IMG/VR virus record: IMGVR_UViG_3300009285_003312
Coordinates: 1-62,301 of that record
Length of the DNA: 62,301 bases
DNA from: a virus
Strand: one strand, 5' to 3'
Below the pieces are notes generated by a model. It was not told the DNA's origin, made no database searches, and was given only the letters and a program-made list of their open reading frames with translations. Positions 24,719 through 32,708 of this stretch are shown here, piece after piece (position 1 is the stretch's first letter; each line of letters begins with the position of its first letter). Made by a program: the position numbers and the translations under genes.

Positions 24719-27121
24719 TTAACCGTTTTGGTTGTATCCAGTTCTCTTAAGGTCAGCTTTCTCATTGAGTACTTCTAAAGTAAACTCAGTGATCCAGTGT
24801 CCACGATCAGCATCTCCAACTTTGCTAAGTTCCTCAAACATTGGTTTGTCTAAGTAAGCAACTTTGTGGAGCTCTTCACGAAGACCGTAAACGGTTGTAG
24901 AACCAGCACTGTTGCGCACATCTCTGTGATGCATAATGCGGTGTGAACCGACTGCGGAATCGTAAACGAGAACGTCTTTGATAAGGCGTCTATCTGAAGC
25001 GTTGATGTAACGAGTTGAGTTTCCTCCAAATCCAGCAATTGCTTGCTTGATTTTAACGGTACAAAGAAGCATGTCAAATACCTTGTCTGCTGAGACGGTA
25101 GTGTATGCATCACTTGCCATGTCATTAAGTTCTGCCTCAGAGTACGATGTACCTGAGTTACGAGCTGTAACAACGGAAGTAATGAATGCATCAAGACCGA
25201 CCATGTAGCGAGCAACACCTGAAGCACCAGACGCAGTTGTTGAGTTCAAAAGGTTGTACTCCATCTTAAGTTTAAGCTGGCGTAGTCCATCTGATTTCTG
25301 GAAAGCGTAAGGGTCCCCAACTGCAGCAACGTTTACACGGCGCTCAGTGCGAGATACTTGGATAGCCTGATTGAGAATGTGAGTCTTGTTGGTTACGCGG
25401 CTAGGAGCTGTAAGGTCGCCAAAAGTGGTGTCCGCTCCTTCAATAACGGCTGTTGTTGAAGTAGGACGAGAAATGTTATAAGTTAACCACTCGTGGAGTG
25501 TTCCTCTCGCGGTACTAGTACCGAAAAGCGTAAGCAATGGTGTCTCCAGTATTGTTATCGCGAGATGTCTATTTCTCGCTTCTCTATATTTCTATAGAGC
25601 TCAGGTCATATCTTCTCTTTCGAGTGAGGGCGCTAGTGAGCATTATTGTTTCCGCAGCTCTGACCGTCGAACCTTCTAAAAGCCTTTCGTAATCTTTTAG
25701 CTAGGCTGCTGATAACCCTTTCTGGGCTTCCCAGCAATTCACCCCCTATTTATTTCTGTAACCCTGAATGACATTTTGGACATAATATAGAAGCATTTTC
25801 TGGATCAAATCTTAAAGATGGATATGTGGCAAATGGCTTTATGTGATGGACCTGTAAATAAATTTTATTTACACAGTATTCACAAATACTACCATCTTTT
25901 ACACCACATGCCTCACATTTATTTTGTTTAAATTTCTTTGCAGCTAGTCTCCAACTTTTATATTGACTTGATTGTCTGATTAAATGTCGTCATTATATGA
26001 CTCTCCTCTAATCTCAATACCAAGGCGTTGGTTTTTATACTTACATTCTTTAGAACAAAATTTTCCTTCTCCATTTTTTATAGCCGATGGTTTCTTGTAG
26101 AATTTATTTCCACATTCTCCACAGACACAATTAGGATCTGGTTTATGATTTTTTCTAGATTCTTGATAACAAATAAATGAACAAAATAGATATTTTCTAC
26201 GTTTATCTTTTTTAATTATTTCAAAAAGCTCATTACAGTTACTACACGCTATTGTCATAGTCATAGTATACTGTAACCTATATTATATTGTCAATGTGCA
26301 TTTCAGTTTTATAGCCAGACAATTTATTTATCTGGTGAGACATCGGCTAAAACATCCATGAGATCTTCTCTACGAGAAGCATCGTCATAGGTAATTACTT
26401 GATTGTTACTACCCCTTTTGGGGTGGTTAGGATATTTCTACCTAACTCTTATGCTCTCACATAAGAACGGACTATATCTTATATTTAATAAATTAAATAT
26501 CAAAGCGTGTAGTCTCTGAGGATTCTGTCCCTCGGTATTTTGAGTTAAGTAAATTTAATTTATTTTTATACTCTAATACTTTTTCTGAATAAGTCTCTCC
26601 ATCTCTCTTATTTGTTTTAAATAAGATTCGGTAGTTACAAAAATCATTTAAGACTTTAATCCTTTCTAGTTTCCCGCTTGGGAATTTTAAAAGGAAATCT
26701 GTTAGTCTCTTAATTCTTTTTATACCACCCACCTCTATCCTGTAACCTATTGCTTTATCTCTTCCATGTAGTTTAGGTTGCCATTTAAGGTGTTTTATAT
26801 CTAGATTATTCAGTATGTCAGCTATTTTATCAATAATATATGGATTATTATTATAAATACTTATTCTAGGCCTATATATTGTATAGTTTTTGTATTTATA
26901 ACCAGAAGCTATTTGATAAGATCCTTCTCCATCAATTATTCCGAGTAGATAGCCTACATCGAAAAACAGTCTTTCCTGCTGATTGCCCATTATAATATCT
27001 TGAATATTTTTACTCATATATGACATGTATTATATGTCACAATATTAAGTAATGCAAGTTTTAGGGGTTTCCAGCATTTGGCTTTGTTTAAAGGGAACTA
27101 TTTTGTTAATCCCCATGTCAT
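24719..27121 (-). CDS. Major capsid protein (DUF5309/SU10 type), split by two group I introns
   Basis: The coding parts are 27121-27109 (13 bases), 26412-26330 (83 bases) and 25546-24719 (828 bases). Together they encode 307 aa starting MTWGCSNNQVITYDD. The start has GGGAGGTG upstream. The joined sequence reads through REDLMDVLADVSPD-ETPLLTLFGTSTARG, then HEWLTYNISRP and VIEGADTTF, RRVNVAAVGDPYAFQ. This is the conserved N-terminal and E-loop region of DUF5309 (SU10 major head protein) capsids with the HK97 fold. Without splicing, the last exon lacks its first 31 residues. Exon borders are set by reading frame and intron pairing and should be confirmed by cDNA. Expected location is the capsid shell. 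Confidence 0.85.
25547..26329 (-). ncRNA. Group I intron 2 in capsid gene (783 bases)
   Basis: The 5' exon end CCAGAT pairs with the intron guide GTCTGG about 10 bases inside the intron, with the expected U-G pair at the splice point (P1). The core lies at the 3' side. A GCTGGGAAGCCC P4-like block sits at 25735-25724. P7 is formed by GGTCA (25665-25661) and TGACC (25608-25604), the latter in the conserved AAGATATGACC context. The intron ends in G (25547). Splicing joins codon GAT to GAG in phase 0. A frameshifted HNH gene lies between P1 and the core. Each element was read by eye; no folding program was used. Confidence 0.8.
25750..26264 (-). pseudogene. HNH endonuclease of intron 2, frameshifted
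   Basis: The first frame (26264-25980, 94 aa) has three zinc-type Cys pairs (CSNCNEL, CGECGNK, FCSKECK) and stops after ESYNDDI. Immediately, in the -1 frame (25989-25750), a full HNH core continues: WRLAAKKFKQNKCEACG, YLQVHHIKPFATY and ILCPKCHSGLQK. Joined, they give a normal size of about 170 aa. One indel near 25980-25990 explains the break; there is no good slippery site. It is probably a decayed endonuclease, or a sequencing error. Confidence 0.75.
26413..27108 (-). ncRNA. Group I intron 1 in capsid gene (696 bases)
   Basis: The 5' exon end GGGGAT can pair with the guide region GTTCCC just inside the intron, giving a U-G at the splice site. An AATGCTGGAAACCCC block (P4-P5 region) follows. 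Near the 3' end, CAGAGACTACACGC (P7 5' strand, GACTA at 26514-26510) pairs with TAGTC (26474-26470) in the hallmark AAGATATAGTCC. A CCCC-AAAA-GGGG hairpin closes the intron, which ends in G at 26413. Splicing joins T of codon 5 to GT, restoring the frame. The LAGLIDADG gene occupies a loop, and its last codons overlap the P7 strand. Confidence 0.8.
26493..27026 (-). CDS. LAGLIDADG homing endonuclease of intron 1
   Basis: This 177-residue single-motif LAGLIDADG protein has YLLGIIDGEGSY (the LAGLIDADG helix, catalytic Asp/Glu at IDGEG) around residues 28-39. It has a beta-saddle pattern (YTIYRPRISIYNNNPYII, GYRIEVGGIKRIKRLTDFL). Such enzymes act as dimers and cut intron-less alleles, spreading the intron. 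The last 13 codons (RGTESSETTRFDI) overlap the intron core, so protein and ribozyme share sequence. No strong ribosome site is visible; starts at 27026 or 27017 are possible. Confidence 0.85.
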   Translation of the reverse strand: MSYMSKNIQDIIMGNQQERLFFDVGYLLGIIDGEGSYQIASGYKYKNYTIYRPRISIYNNNPYIIDKIADILNNLDIKHLKWQPKLHGRDKAIGYRIEVGGIKRIKRLTDFLLKFPSGKLERIKVLNDFCNYRILFKTNKRDGETYSEKVLEYKNKLNLLNSKYRGTESSETTRFDI

Positions 27122-27158
27122 ATAGTTATTTTCACCTCCCTCTAGTTATGATCCAATT

Positions 27159-27188
27159 CCCGTACCTTATAATTCCCCCAGGTACGGG
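27159..27188 (-). other. Perfect inverted repeat before capsid start
   Basis: CCCGTACC (27159-27166) and GGTACGGG (27181-27188) are perfectly complementary with a 14-base loop. It lies between the scaffold-like gene stop and the capsid ribosome site. With no U-run it is more likely an RNA processing or stability element than a terminator. Confidence 0.5.
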
Positions 27189-27208
27189 GACGGGTCCGTA
27201 CTAGAAGG

Positions 27209-28105
27209 TTAGCGTGTAGTCTCTTGTGGAACAGTATGTTCCACTTGAGCTAAACGTTTGGCGAGAGCCTCTAAGTTACCCTCTCGGGTAGCTCTGACAA
27301 GTGCTTTTCTATCTTCACCGTCATATTGCTGCGGGCTGCGTTGTGGTTGTGATTGGCCCTGGATTGTCGCTGACGCTTGATCCTTAATGGCCTGTGCCTG
27401 ATCCAACATAGCTTGATCTGCTCCTTGTGGAGTAGTCGGTGTTGGAGTACCCTGCACTGTAGCAGCTGGCTCTAACACGACATTCCTCTTGGTTGATTTT
27501 GTTACGAAATCTGCTGCATCCCTAAATTCTAGTGGCCTTCCCCCATAATCTTGTGGGTTAATCAGTGAGTCATAAATAATGGCTCTTGTCTGATTGCTAA
27601 AGGCAACATCAAACTGTGGTCTGCTAGGGTCTAGTTCGGGATATGACTTAAAAGTCTCCCTACTTTGTCTATCAGCTTCGCGATCTTCCGCTGTTCTTAG
27701 GTAGCGGCTAATAGCCTCTTGCGCTTGAGTTGTTTTATTGTTCAACTCATTAATCTTGGCCTGGAGTTTATCTTCGCTAATATAGCGCTCTCCTGTAACC
27801 GAATCTACCTCAATAAAATCTTGAGGATTGACTGGTTCTGACCTTGGTTGTGGCACGGGTGGCTGATTAATCGTCGCAAATTGCTGATTAACGTTGGCCC
27901 TATTTGTCAACTCCTTGCGCAGTAACTCATTAGCTTCGTAAAGCTGTTTATTACTACCAAGTAGTTTTTCAAACTGCTCAGATGTTCTATCTGCTACTGG
28001 GGCAGCTGGAGTAGCGGTGGTCGCTGGTGCGACTGGTGTCGGCGTACTCTCTGCTACTGGCACAGAACTAATAACTGTTACATCACCTTGTGGTGTGTCG
28101 TTCAT
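27209..28105 (-). CDS. Putative scaffolding protein
   Basis: This 298-residue protein lies directly upstream of the major capsid gene, the classic scaffold position. It is highly charged and Pro/Thr/Gln-rich. It has a disordered N terminus, a long helical stretch (LLGSNKQLYEANELLRKELTN, KLQAKINELNNKTTQAQ, YLRTAEDREADRQSRETFKS), another disordered linker (TPTPTTPQG), and a C-terminal charged helix (RATREGNLEALAKRLAQVEH). This is typical of scaffolds, which guide shell assembly and leave the head. No sequence motif proves it. Confidence 0.65.
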   Translation of the reverse strand: MNDTPQGDVTVISSVPVAESTPTPVAPATTATPAAPVADRTSEQFEKLLGSNKQLYEANELLRKELTNRANVNQQFATINQPPVPQPRSEPVNPQDFIEVDSVTGERYISEDKLQAKINELNNKTTQAQEAISRYLRTAEDREADRQSRETFKSYPELDPSRPQFDVAFSNQTRAIIYDSLINPQDYGGRPLEFRDAADFVTKSTKRNVVLEPAATVQGTPTPTTPQGADQAMLDQAQAIKDQASATIQGQSQPQRSPQQYDGEDRKALVRATREGNLEALAKRLAQVEHTVPQETTR

Positions 28106-28190
28106 GGTTCACCTCCTATATATATAATGCCCTGTTAAGTTTGGGAGCTCGAGCATCTCTCCCTCGGGTTGTGAAATCCGTATTAAATTG

Positions 28191-28472
28191 TTAAATCCCT
28201 ACTGGTTCCCCTTTGTGTAAAAGCTTGCCATTAGAGATTTCGAAAATGCCGATAAGGCCGATATGGCACGTTTTGCATTCCACGCCATCGCCCTTTTTAA
28301 TAAAATAGTGTTCACAAGTAGGAAAATCTTTAAGTTCTTCGCGAATGAGTTTAGCCTTACCCCAAAAGTCTCTAGTTCTAACATCGTAATAATGGTCTTT
28401 TTTGTTCCACTCAAGACTTCTTGGGTCACTTGATGGCATTGGTGGTAAAGTTTCTTGTCCATAGTCTGCCAT
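28191..28472 (-). CDS. Small Cys/His protein, unknown
   Basis: This 93-residue protein has a possible zinc site (TCEHYF then VECKTCHIGL) at about residues 53-73. Its N terminus (PPMPSSDPRSLEWNKKDHYYDV) is Pro/Ser-rich. It begins with a TAAATG junction 1 base after the preceding small gene. It is located between portal and scaffold genes. Role unknown. Confidence 0.55.
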   Translation of the reverse strand: MADYGQETLPPMPSSDPRSLEWNKKDHYYDVRTRDFWGKAKLIREELKDFPTCEHYFIKKGDGVECKTCHIGLIGIFEISNGKLLHKGEPVGI

Positions 28473-28574
28473 TTATTTTTTACGTCTTGATTTAGACTTC
28501 TTTCTCCTCGTGGGAGTTTTACTTTTAATATCTTCTCGACGCAGTGCGTCTTGGTATGTAGTTAATCCACTCAT
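28473..28574 (-). CDS. Very small basic protein
   Basis: A 33-codon frame starting MSGLTTYQDALRRED ends in a strongly basic tail (RRKKSKSRRKK). It lies tightly between two genes with a stop directly next to the following ATG, which supports it, but no ribosome site is visible. A nucleic-acid-binding peptide is possible. Confidence 0.45.
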   Translation of the reverse strand: MSGLTTYQDALRREDIKSKTPTRRKKSKSRRKK

Positions 28575-28583
28575 AGTAAAATA

Positions 28584-28922
28584 CTATCGGATTACCATTG
28601 ACTTCCTTTGTATCTCACCAGTTCTTATTTTGTCAAGGTACTCGCTTCTAGAAATTGATTTATTAATATTCTCCAAGATCTCTTTTGATGCGTTGGCAGC
28701 ATGAAACGCATTAAGCTCTCTCCACTCCCAAGCCTCCTTATTATCTGCTTCGCGGGGATCAACCCAGCTGTGATAAGCCATTCCCTCTAACCATCCCTGA
28801 ATTACTTTCCAACCAAGATTTGATTGGACCATCTCATAGAGAGCTCTTCCCTCACTTAACTCTTTTACTTCTTCGTCTTGTAATTCAACCTTGTCTTTTG
28901 ATGCCTGTTTTGGATCTTCCAT
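28584..28922 (-). CDS. Portal-adjacent protein, unknown
   Basis: This 112-residue acidic, helical protein starts 2 bases after the portal stop. Helices include ALYEMVQSNLGWKVIQGW and EWRELNAFHAANASKEILEN. It is not recognised, but small helical proteins in this slot are often head or connector assembly factors. Confidence 0.55.
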   Translation of the reverse strand: MEDPKQASKDKVELQDEEVKELSEGRALYEMVQSNLGWKVIQGWLEGMAYHSWVDPREADNKEAWEWRELNAFHAANASKEILENINKSISRSEYLDKIRTGEIQRKSMVIR

Positions 28923-28924
28923 CT

Positions 28925-31078
28925 TTATTCTCCTGGTCCATATTTATTAATTAATTGATTATAAAATTTAGGATTTGGCTCACCAAGGCTCTGTTGTGGG
29001 GACGCCTGTGTTTGTTGTGGAGGCATAACCCTAGACATTTGGTTTGCTCCAGTACCCTCATTTATTTGAGGAGAAGCTCCGTCACCCTGTCCGCCAAGCA
29101 TCTTTGCCATTTCACCCATCTGGTCTCCACCTGGTGCCCCTAGTGCTCCTGGTGCTTGTGCCTGTGGTGCGCTCTCAAAGTATTTCTCAGCATCATTAAA
29201 TCCAAGATCCTCAAGCCAAGTAACAAATAGCTCTTTAAATTTAGGCTTAACTCCCTCTTGTTGAAGAAGGGCGATAATATTTGGATTAGATACAAGTAGT
29301 GAGACGGCAGTTTGGCGAGCCTGTTTGCGCTCTTCATCCGCAGTAACGGTCATAGACTCAACATCAATGCTGAAGTCAAATTGTCCTTTAATATCTTCTG
29401 GCTCAACATAGATAGTTGCGCCTTCTCCCTCTTCAATCTTAAGCTTAGGAGAAATCTCTGGCTTCTCCTTAGTACCAATATTAACTGGATATTTTGGAGT
29501 AGCAAATTGAGTAGCATCAATACCAGCACTGGCTGATTCAATGGCGCTTCCGCCAAATGCCATCTCATTCTGTGAGTTCATTAGGTCTTGTGCCTCATCA
29601 CCAATTTCCATCTGATCAAGTCCCTTGGTCTGGAAATATTTGATTGCATCTTTACCAACAATTCTTATAATATAATGTTGTTTTTCTGGATCTGAAAAAA
29701 GAAGTAGTTGGTTCATACTGTGCCAGAGCATTAATTGTCGCTCCATGGCTCCAGAAAGCATTAGTTGATTGTAGTTATCTCTAGCATTGCGTTGAATTTG
29801 TAGTGCCTTAACTTCGGTGGCAGTCTTATCTCCCTGCATTGGTTGAATATTAGAAACTCCAAGAGATGATTCTCCAAGTGCATTCATCATCGCAGAGACC
29901 AACACAGAGTAGGTGTTGTTGAAGAATTGTGCGGCGTTTGAACGAGATTCAACAAGACGGAAGTCGGTCATTGGATTGTTCATAATCCAGCGAGCGCCCT
30001 TACCCCATTCTAGTGTATGTTGTCTAACTCCTGGGCCTATAGCAATTGGAGAATAAAGGTTCTGGTTGATCTCATCGACATACTGACAAAGAAGAGCGTT
30101 GATGGCTTTTTGAAGACCCTTAACTGGCTCAATCTCTGAAAGTCCATATAGATCATCATCAATAACATAATACCGAAGCATTACGATTGGCAACTCATTA
30201 TTCATGTATGGATTTGCGATGTCCCTAAGCACAACTCCATGTTTAGGTGCAAAAGTGATCCAACGATCACGGCGATATTCAGTGATTATTTCAACTGTCT
30301 TAAATACAATGTCTTTCCCCACTGGATCAGTCTCTAGATGAGAAATCTGTCTATTGCGAGAAATCCAGTTTGAAGAACGAGTGTCTCCTCCGCCACCACT
30401 TGTAGAGTCACTTCCAATTGCCTGTCTTAGAACGCTAAGGTTTTTATATACTGGCTTCTTCCTTGCGTGGTCATTAACGCGCTCCAATTCTTGGAATGTG
30501 ACATACTGACGGACCTGGAACCAATTACAGTTTTCGATTGATGTACCAGATAAATCATGAGCAACATCTCTGTTATTAAGGACCTCCATCTCTGGTCCAT
30601 CAAACACAACTCTACCATCTTTATCAACTTCATATCGCCATTTATTAATTGCAAATGCAGCCCCATACTTACGGGTATTAATATCCATGAGAGCCCATTT
30701 TGAGAGCATGGTTCCGCCATTATTGGCAACATCCCACTGATAGTCCAATAGTGAATTATTGATTTTAGCCGAAACGGCATCAGCCCCTTCTCGGGGAATT
30801 AATTTGGCCTTTGGTTTATTAGCAATTAGGCGGGAAGTCTTTTCAAAAATGAAAGTAAAAATACGAGGGTCAAAAAGAAGGGCATCATATGGCCACTTAT
30901 TCTCATCAATATAAGACCTAAATAGTTCGTCTGCCTCATCAAATGAAATAGATCCCACGCGACCAGTCCCAGTAGTTCTTTTGTCTGTTTCATCAAATCC
31001 AAGATCTGCGTGATTCTTGACTTCGTGAAATATTTGTTCTTCTGCCCTTTTTGTGGGAGATAAGTCTGTTATTGCCAT
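28925..31078 (-). CDS. Portal protein
   Basis: This 717-residue protein matches P22-like portals in length and segments. The N-terminal wing has WPYDALLFDPRIFTFIFEK and TSRLIANKPKAKLIPR. The core has YYVIDDDLYGLSEIEPVKGLQKAINAL followed by MNNPMTDFRLV. The stem/crown region has SSLGVSNIQPMQGDKTATEVKALQ and MERQLMLWHSMNQLLL. A Gln/Pro/Gly-rich tail ends it. Twelve copies would form the DNA channel at one capsid vertex. It lies between large terminase and scaffold, as expected. A weak promoter precedes it, and its ribosome site is poor. Confidence 0.85.
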   Translation of the reverse strand: MAITDLSPTKRAEEQIFHEVKNHADLGFDETDKRTTGTGRVGSISFDEADELFRSYIDENKWPYDALLFDPRIFTFIFEKTSRLIANKPKAKLIPREGADAVSAKINNSLLDYQWDVANNGGTMLSKWALMDINTRKYGAAFAINKWRYEVDKDGRVVFDGPEMEVLNNRDVAHDLSGTSIENCNWFQVRQYVTFQELERVNDHARKKPVYKNLSVLRQAIGSDSTSGGGGDTRSSNWISRNRQISHLETDPVGKDIVFKTVEIITEYRRDRWITFAPKHGVVLRDIANPYMNNELPIVMLRYYVIDDDLYGLSEIEPVKGLQKAINALLCQYVDEINQNLYSPIAIGPGVRQHTLEWGKGARWIMNNPMTDFRLVESRSNAAQFFNNTYSVLVSAMMNALGESSLGVSNIQPMQGDKTATEVKALQIQRNARDNYNQLMLSGAMERQLMLWHSMNQLLLFSDPEKQHYIIRIVGKDAIKYFQTKGLDQMEIGDEAQDLMNSQNEMAFGGSAIESASAGIDATQFATPKYPVNIGTKEKPEISPKLKIEEGEGATIYVEPEDIKGQFDFSIDVESMTVTADEERKQARQTAVSLLVSNPNIIALLQQEGVKPKFKELFVTWLEDLGFNDAEKYFESAPQAQAPGALGAPGGDQMGEMAKMLGGQGDGASPQINEGTGANQMSRVMPPQQTQASPQQSLGEPNPKFYNQLINKYGPGE

Positions 31079-31122
31079 AATTTTAAAATAGACGGTTGTA
31101 TCCTATAACCAATTAACCTTAA

Positions 31123-31150
31123 GTTATCAGCCCACTGATATGGTTGTCAA
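31123..31150 (-). promoter_or_regulatory. Possible promoter for portal and head genes
   Basis: TTGACA (31150-31145), a 16-base spacer and GATAAC (31128-31123) lie about 45 bases upstream of the portal start. It would allow transcription of the head genes separately from the terminase. Confidence 0.45.
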
Positions 31151-31156
31151 CAATTG

Positions 31157-31480
31157 CTATTGACCGATCTTTGGTCTGATTAATAATTCATTTAATTTTG
31201 TAGATTCTTCTCCCCTAATAAATGTCACAACCCCATCTTCAATCTGAATTGTCACCATGCCATATTTACTTCCCATAGCAATATTATTTGCATGCCTAAT
31301 AGTTTGAAAAATAACTAATGGATTAAATTTAACTTTATCAATCATATCCATAAGGACATAAATATCTGGGCGCAGGAGGCGAATGGTCTCCTTAAAAACA
31401 TATTCATTATTATTAACCTCTTTTGAATACTGGCTCTCTAGTTCTTCCTCAACCTTTACTGCCGATTTTTTCTTTGCCAT
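31157..31480 (-). CDS. Packaging-region protein, unknown
   Basis: This 107-residue protein has a lysine-rich, acidic N terminus (AKKKSAVKVEEELESQ) and a compact domain with LLRPDIYVLMDMIDKVKFNPLVI and MVTIQIEDGVVTFIRG. It overlaps the terminase nuclease gene by 1 base and is followed by the portal. It is not recognised. Confidence 0.55.
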   Translation of the reverse strand: MAKKKSAVKVEEELESQYSKEVNNNEYVFKETIRLLRPDIYVLMDMIDKVKFNPLVIFQTIRHANNIAMGSKYGMVTIQIEDGVVTFIRGEESTKLNELLIRPKIGQ

Positions 31481-32166
31481 TATTTAAATCTCCACTTAGC
31501 GCGGTGTTCTTTTAATGCTTCTGGATTATATTCACCAAGGTCGTTATCTGGTGTTAATTGAGCAATTTGCCAGGCTCCCGCAGTCGCCATCACAATATCG
31601 TCATGTTTATTTTGTGATGCTTGAGCTCTACCCTTTACTATAACAAACGATTTTAATTGTTTGATTTGTTCTGGATCATATAGTTTAAATTTTTCCTGGT
31701 TGATACCCAGGGCAAGATCATCTAGCATTTTTCTACGAGTACCCTGGAGTTCTCCTCCAGAAATATGGCCAGTTGTCATCCACCCAATATCCCCCCCCTC
31801 GTGCGGGGCCATGGAAGTAAAGTCAACCATGCGGAACATGTCTGGGTAGTTTAGTTGTTGTAGAACAAAGATGGTGGCCTGACCAGTGTTGCGCTCAACG
31901 GCAAGCTTAGGAAAGTTGTTGGTTCTAACTTGAATATACTTTCCTAAGTTATATAGCTCATGCCCAAATTGGGATGACTCCATCACTTCGTTAAATACGA
32001 TTGGAAAATCAAAGTGTTTCTTGGAGAAGGCGACAGCGGCACAGAAGTCCTGAGAGTCAGCTGGATCAGCAAACATAACAAGTTGCTCATTAACATCTAG
32101 GTCGCGATAAACACGAGTCTGGTAATGGATGGTTGGGTCATATTTATTTATAATGTCGTTTTTCAT
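31480..32166 (-). CDS. terL: Large terminase, C-terminal nuclease part (split gene)
   Basis: This 228-residue protein has only the RNase H-like nuclease domain of a large terminase. It shows LVMFADPADSQDFCAAVAF (first metal Asp), VERNTGQATIFVLQQL (Glu region), and KHDDIVMATAGAWQIA (last Asp pair). GWMTTGHISGGELQGTRR matches the region before the flap. The ATPase half is a separate gene at 32709-33620, with an HNH gene between. This part has its own ATG and a GGAGG site lying in the end of the HNH gene (ATGA overlap). The two parts likely work together in DNA packaging. Confidence 0.85.
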   Translation of the reverse strand: MKNDIINKYDPTIHYQTRVYRDLDVNEQLVMFADPADSQDFCAAVAFSKKHFDFPIVFNEVMESSQFGHELYNLGKYIQVRTNNFPKLAVERNTGQATIFVLQQLNYPDMFRMVDFTSMAPHEGGDIGWMTTGHISGGELQGTRRKMLDDLALGINQEKFKLYDPEQIKQLKSFVIVKGRAQASQNKHDDIVMATAGAWQIAQLTPDNDLGEYNPEALKEHRAKWRFK

Positions 32167-32699
32167 TTTTTACTTTTACCTCCATATGTGGTAGTTTTCA
32201 TATGACATTTTTTACAAAGAGTAACTCCATTATTTATATCCCACAGTAATAAACAACTAATTGCCTGAGTTAAAGTTTTAATATCATTATCATTAATAAT
32301 CCTAATATATGGACATATATGGTCTGCGTGCAATTCTCCTCCAACCACAGAACAGTGTTGACAAGTATGGCTATCTCTACTAAAAACTTCTTTTCTCCAT
32401 TTTATATATTCTGGCAACTTCATAACTTTTTGTCTAAAGGTTCTATAGATTCCCCCAGACCAAGATGGGTTTTTATTCCCCCTTGGGAAAATATAGGCAT
32501 TATTTGGCTTACCACCACCAGCCTTAAACTCTGTCTCTGGGCTATTATGAATTCCTTTTCTTTTTTTAGACCACATCTCTTTAGTTTCCAAGCTATGTTT
32601 TTTGCCGAGCATACCACTCCGCTTAAGTCTTTTAGCTCTTATCTCGGGATTTTGCCACTCTTCCCTCCTTAATTGACTTCTAGTTTTTATCTCTACCAT
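32163..32699 (-). CDS. HNH endonuclease interrupting large terminase
   Basis: This 178-residue protein has NUMOD/zinc-less N-terminal repeats (SQLRREEWQNPEIRAKRLK, KRKGIHNSPETEFKAGG) and an NPSWSGGIYRTFR link. Its HNH core is CQHCSVV, LHADHICPYI, NGVTLCKKCHMKT. Its ATG has GAGGAAA upstream and begins 9 bases after the ATPase-half stop. Its end overlaps the nuclease-half start and supplies that half's ribosome site. It is a free-standing homing endonuclease placed within a single essential gene. Confidence 0.85.
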   Translation of the reverse strand: MVEIKTRSQLRREEWQNPEIRAKRLKRSGMLGKKHSLETKEMWSKKRKGIHNSPETEFKAGGGKPNNAYIFPRGNKNPSWSGGIYRTFRQKVMKLPEYIKWRKEVFSRDSHTCQHCSVVGGELHADHICPYIRIINDNDIKTLTQAISCLLLWDINNGVTLCKKCHMKTTTYGGKSKK

Positions 32700-32708
32700 A
32701 TTATTTCC

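Noticed and set aside
28199-28462. Alternative 87-codon frame overlapping the gene at 28191-28472
   Set aside because: Shadow frame without a ribosome site; the other frame is tightly packed with its neighbours and has a zinc-site pattern.
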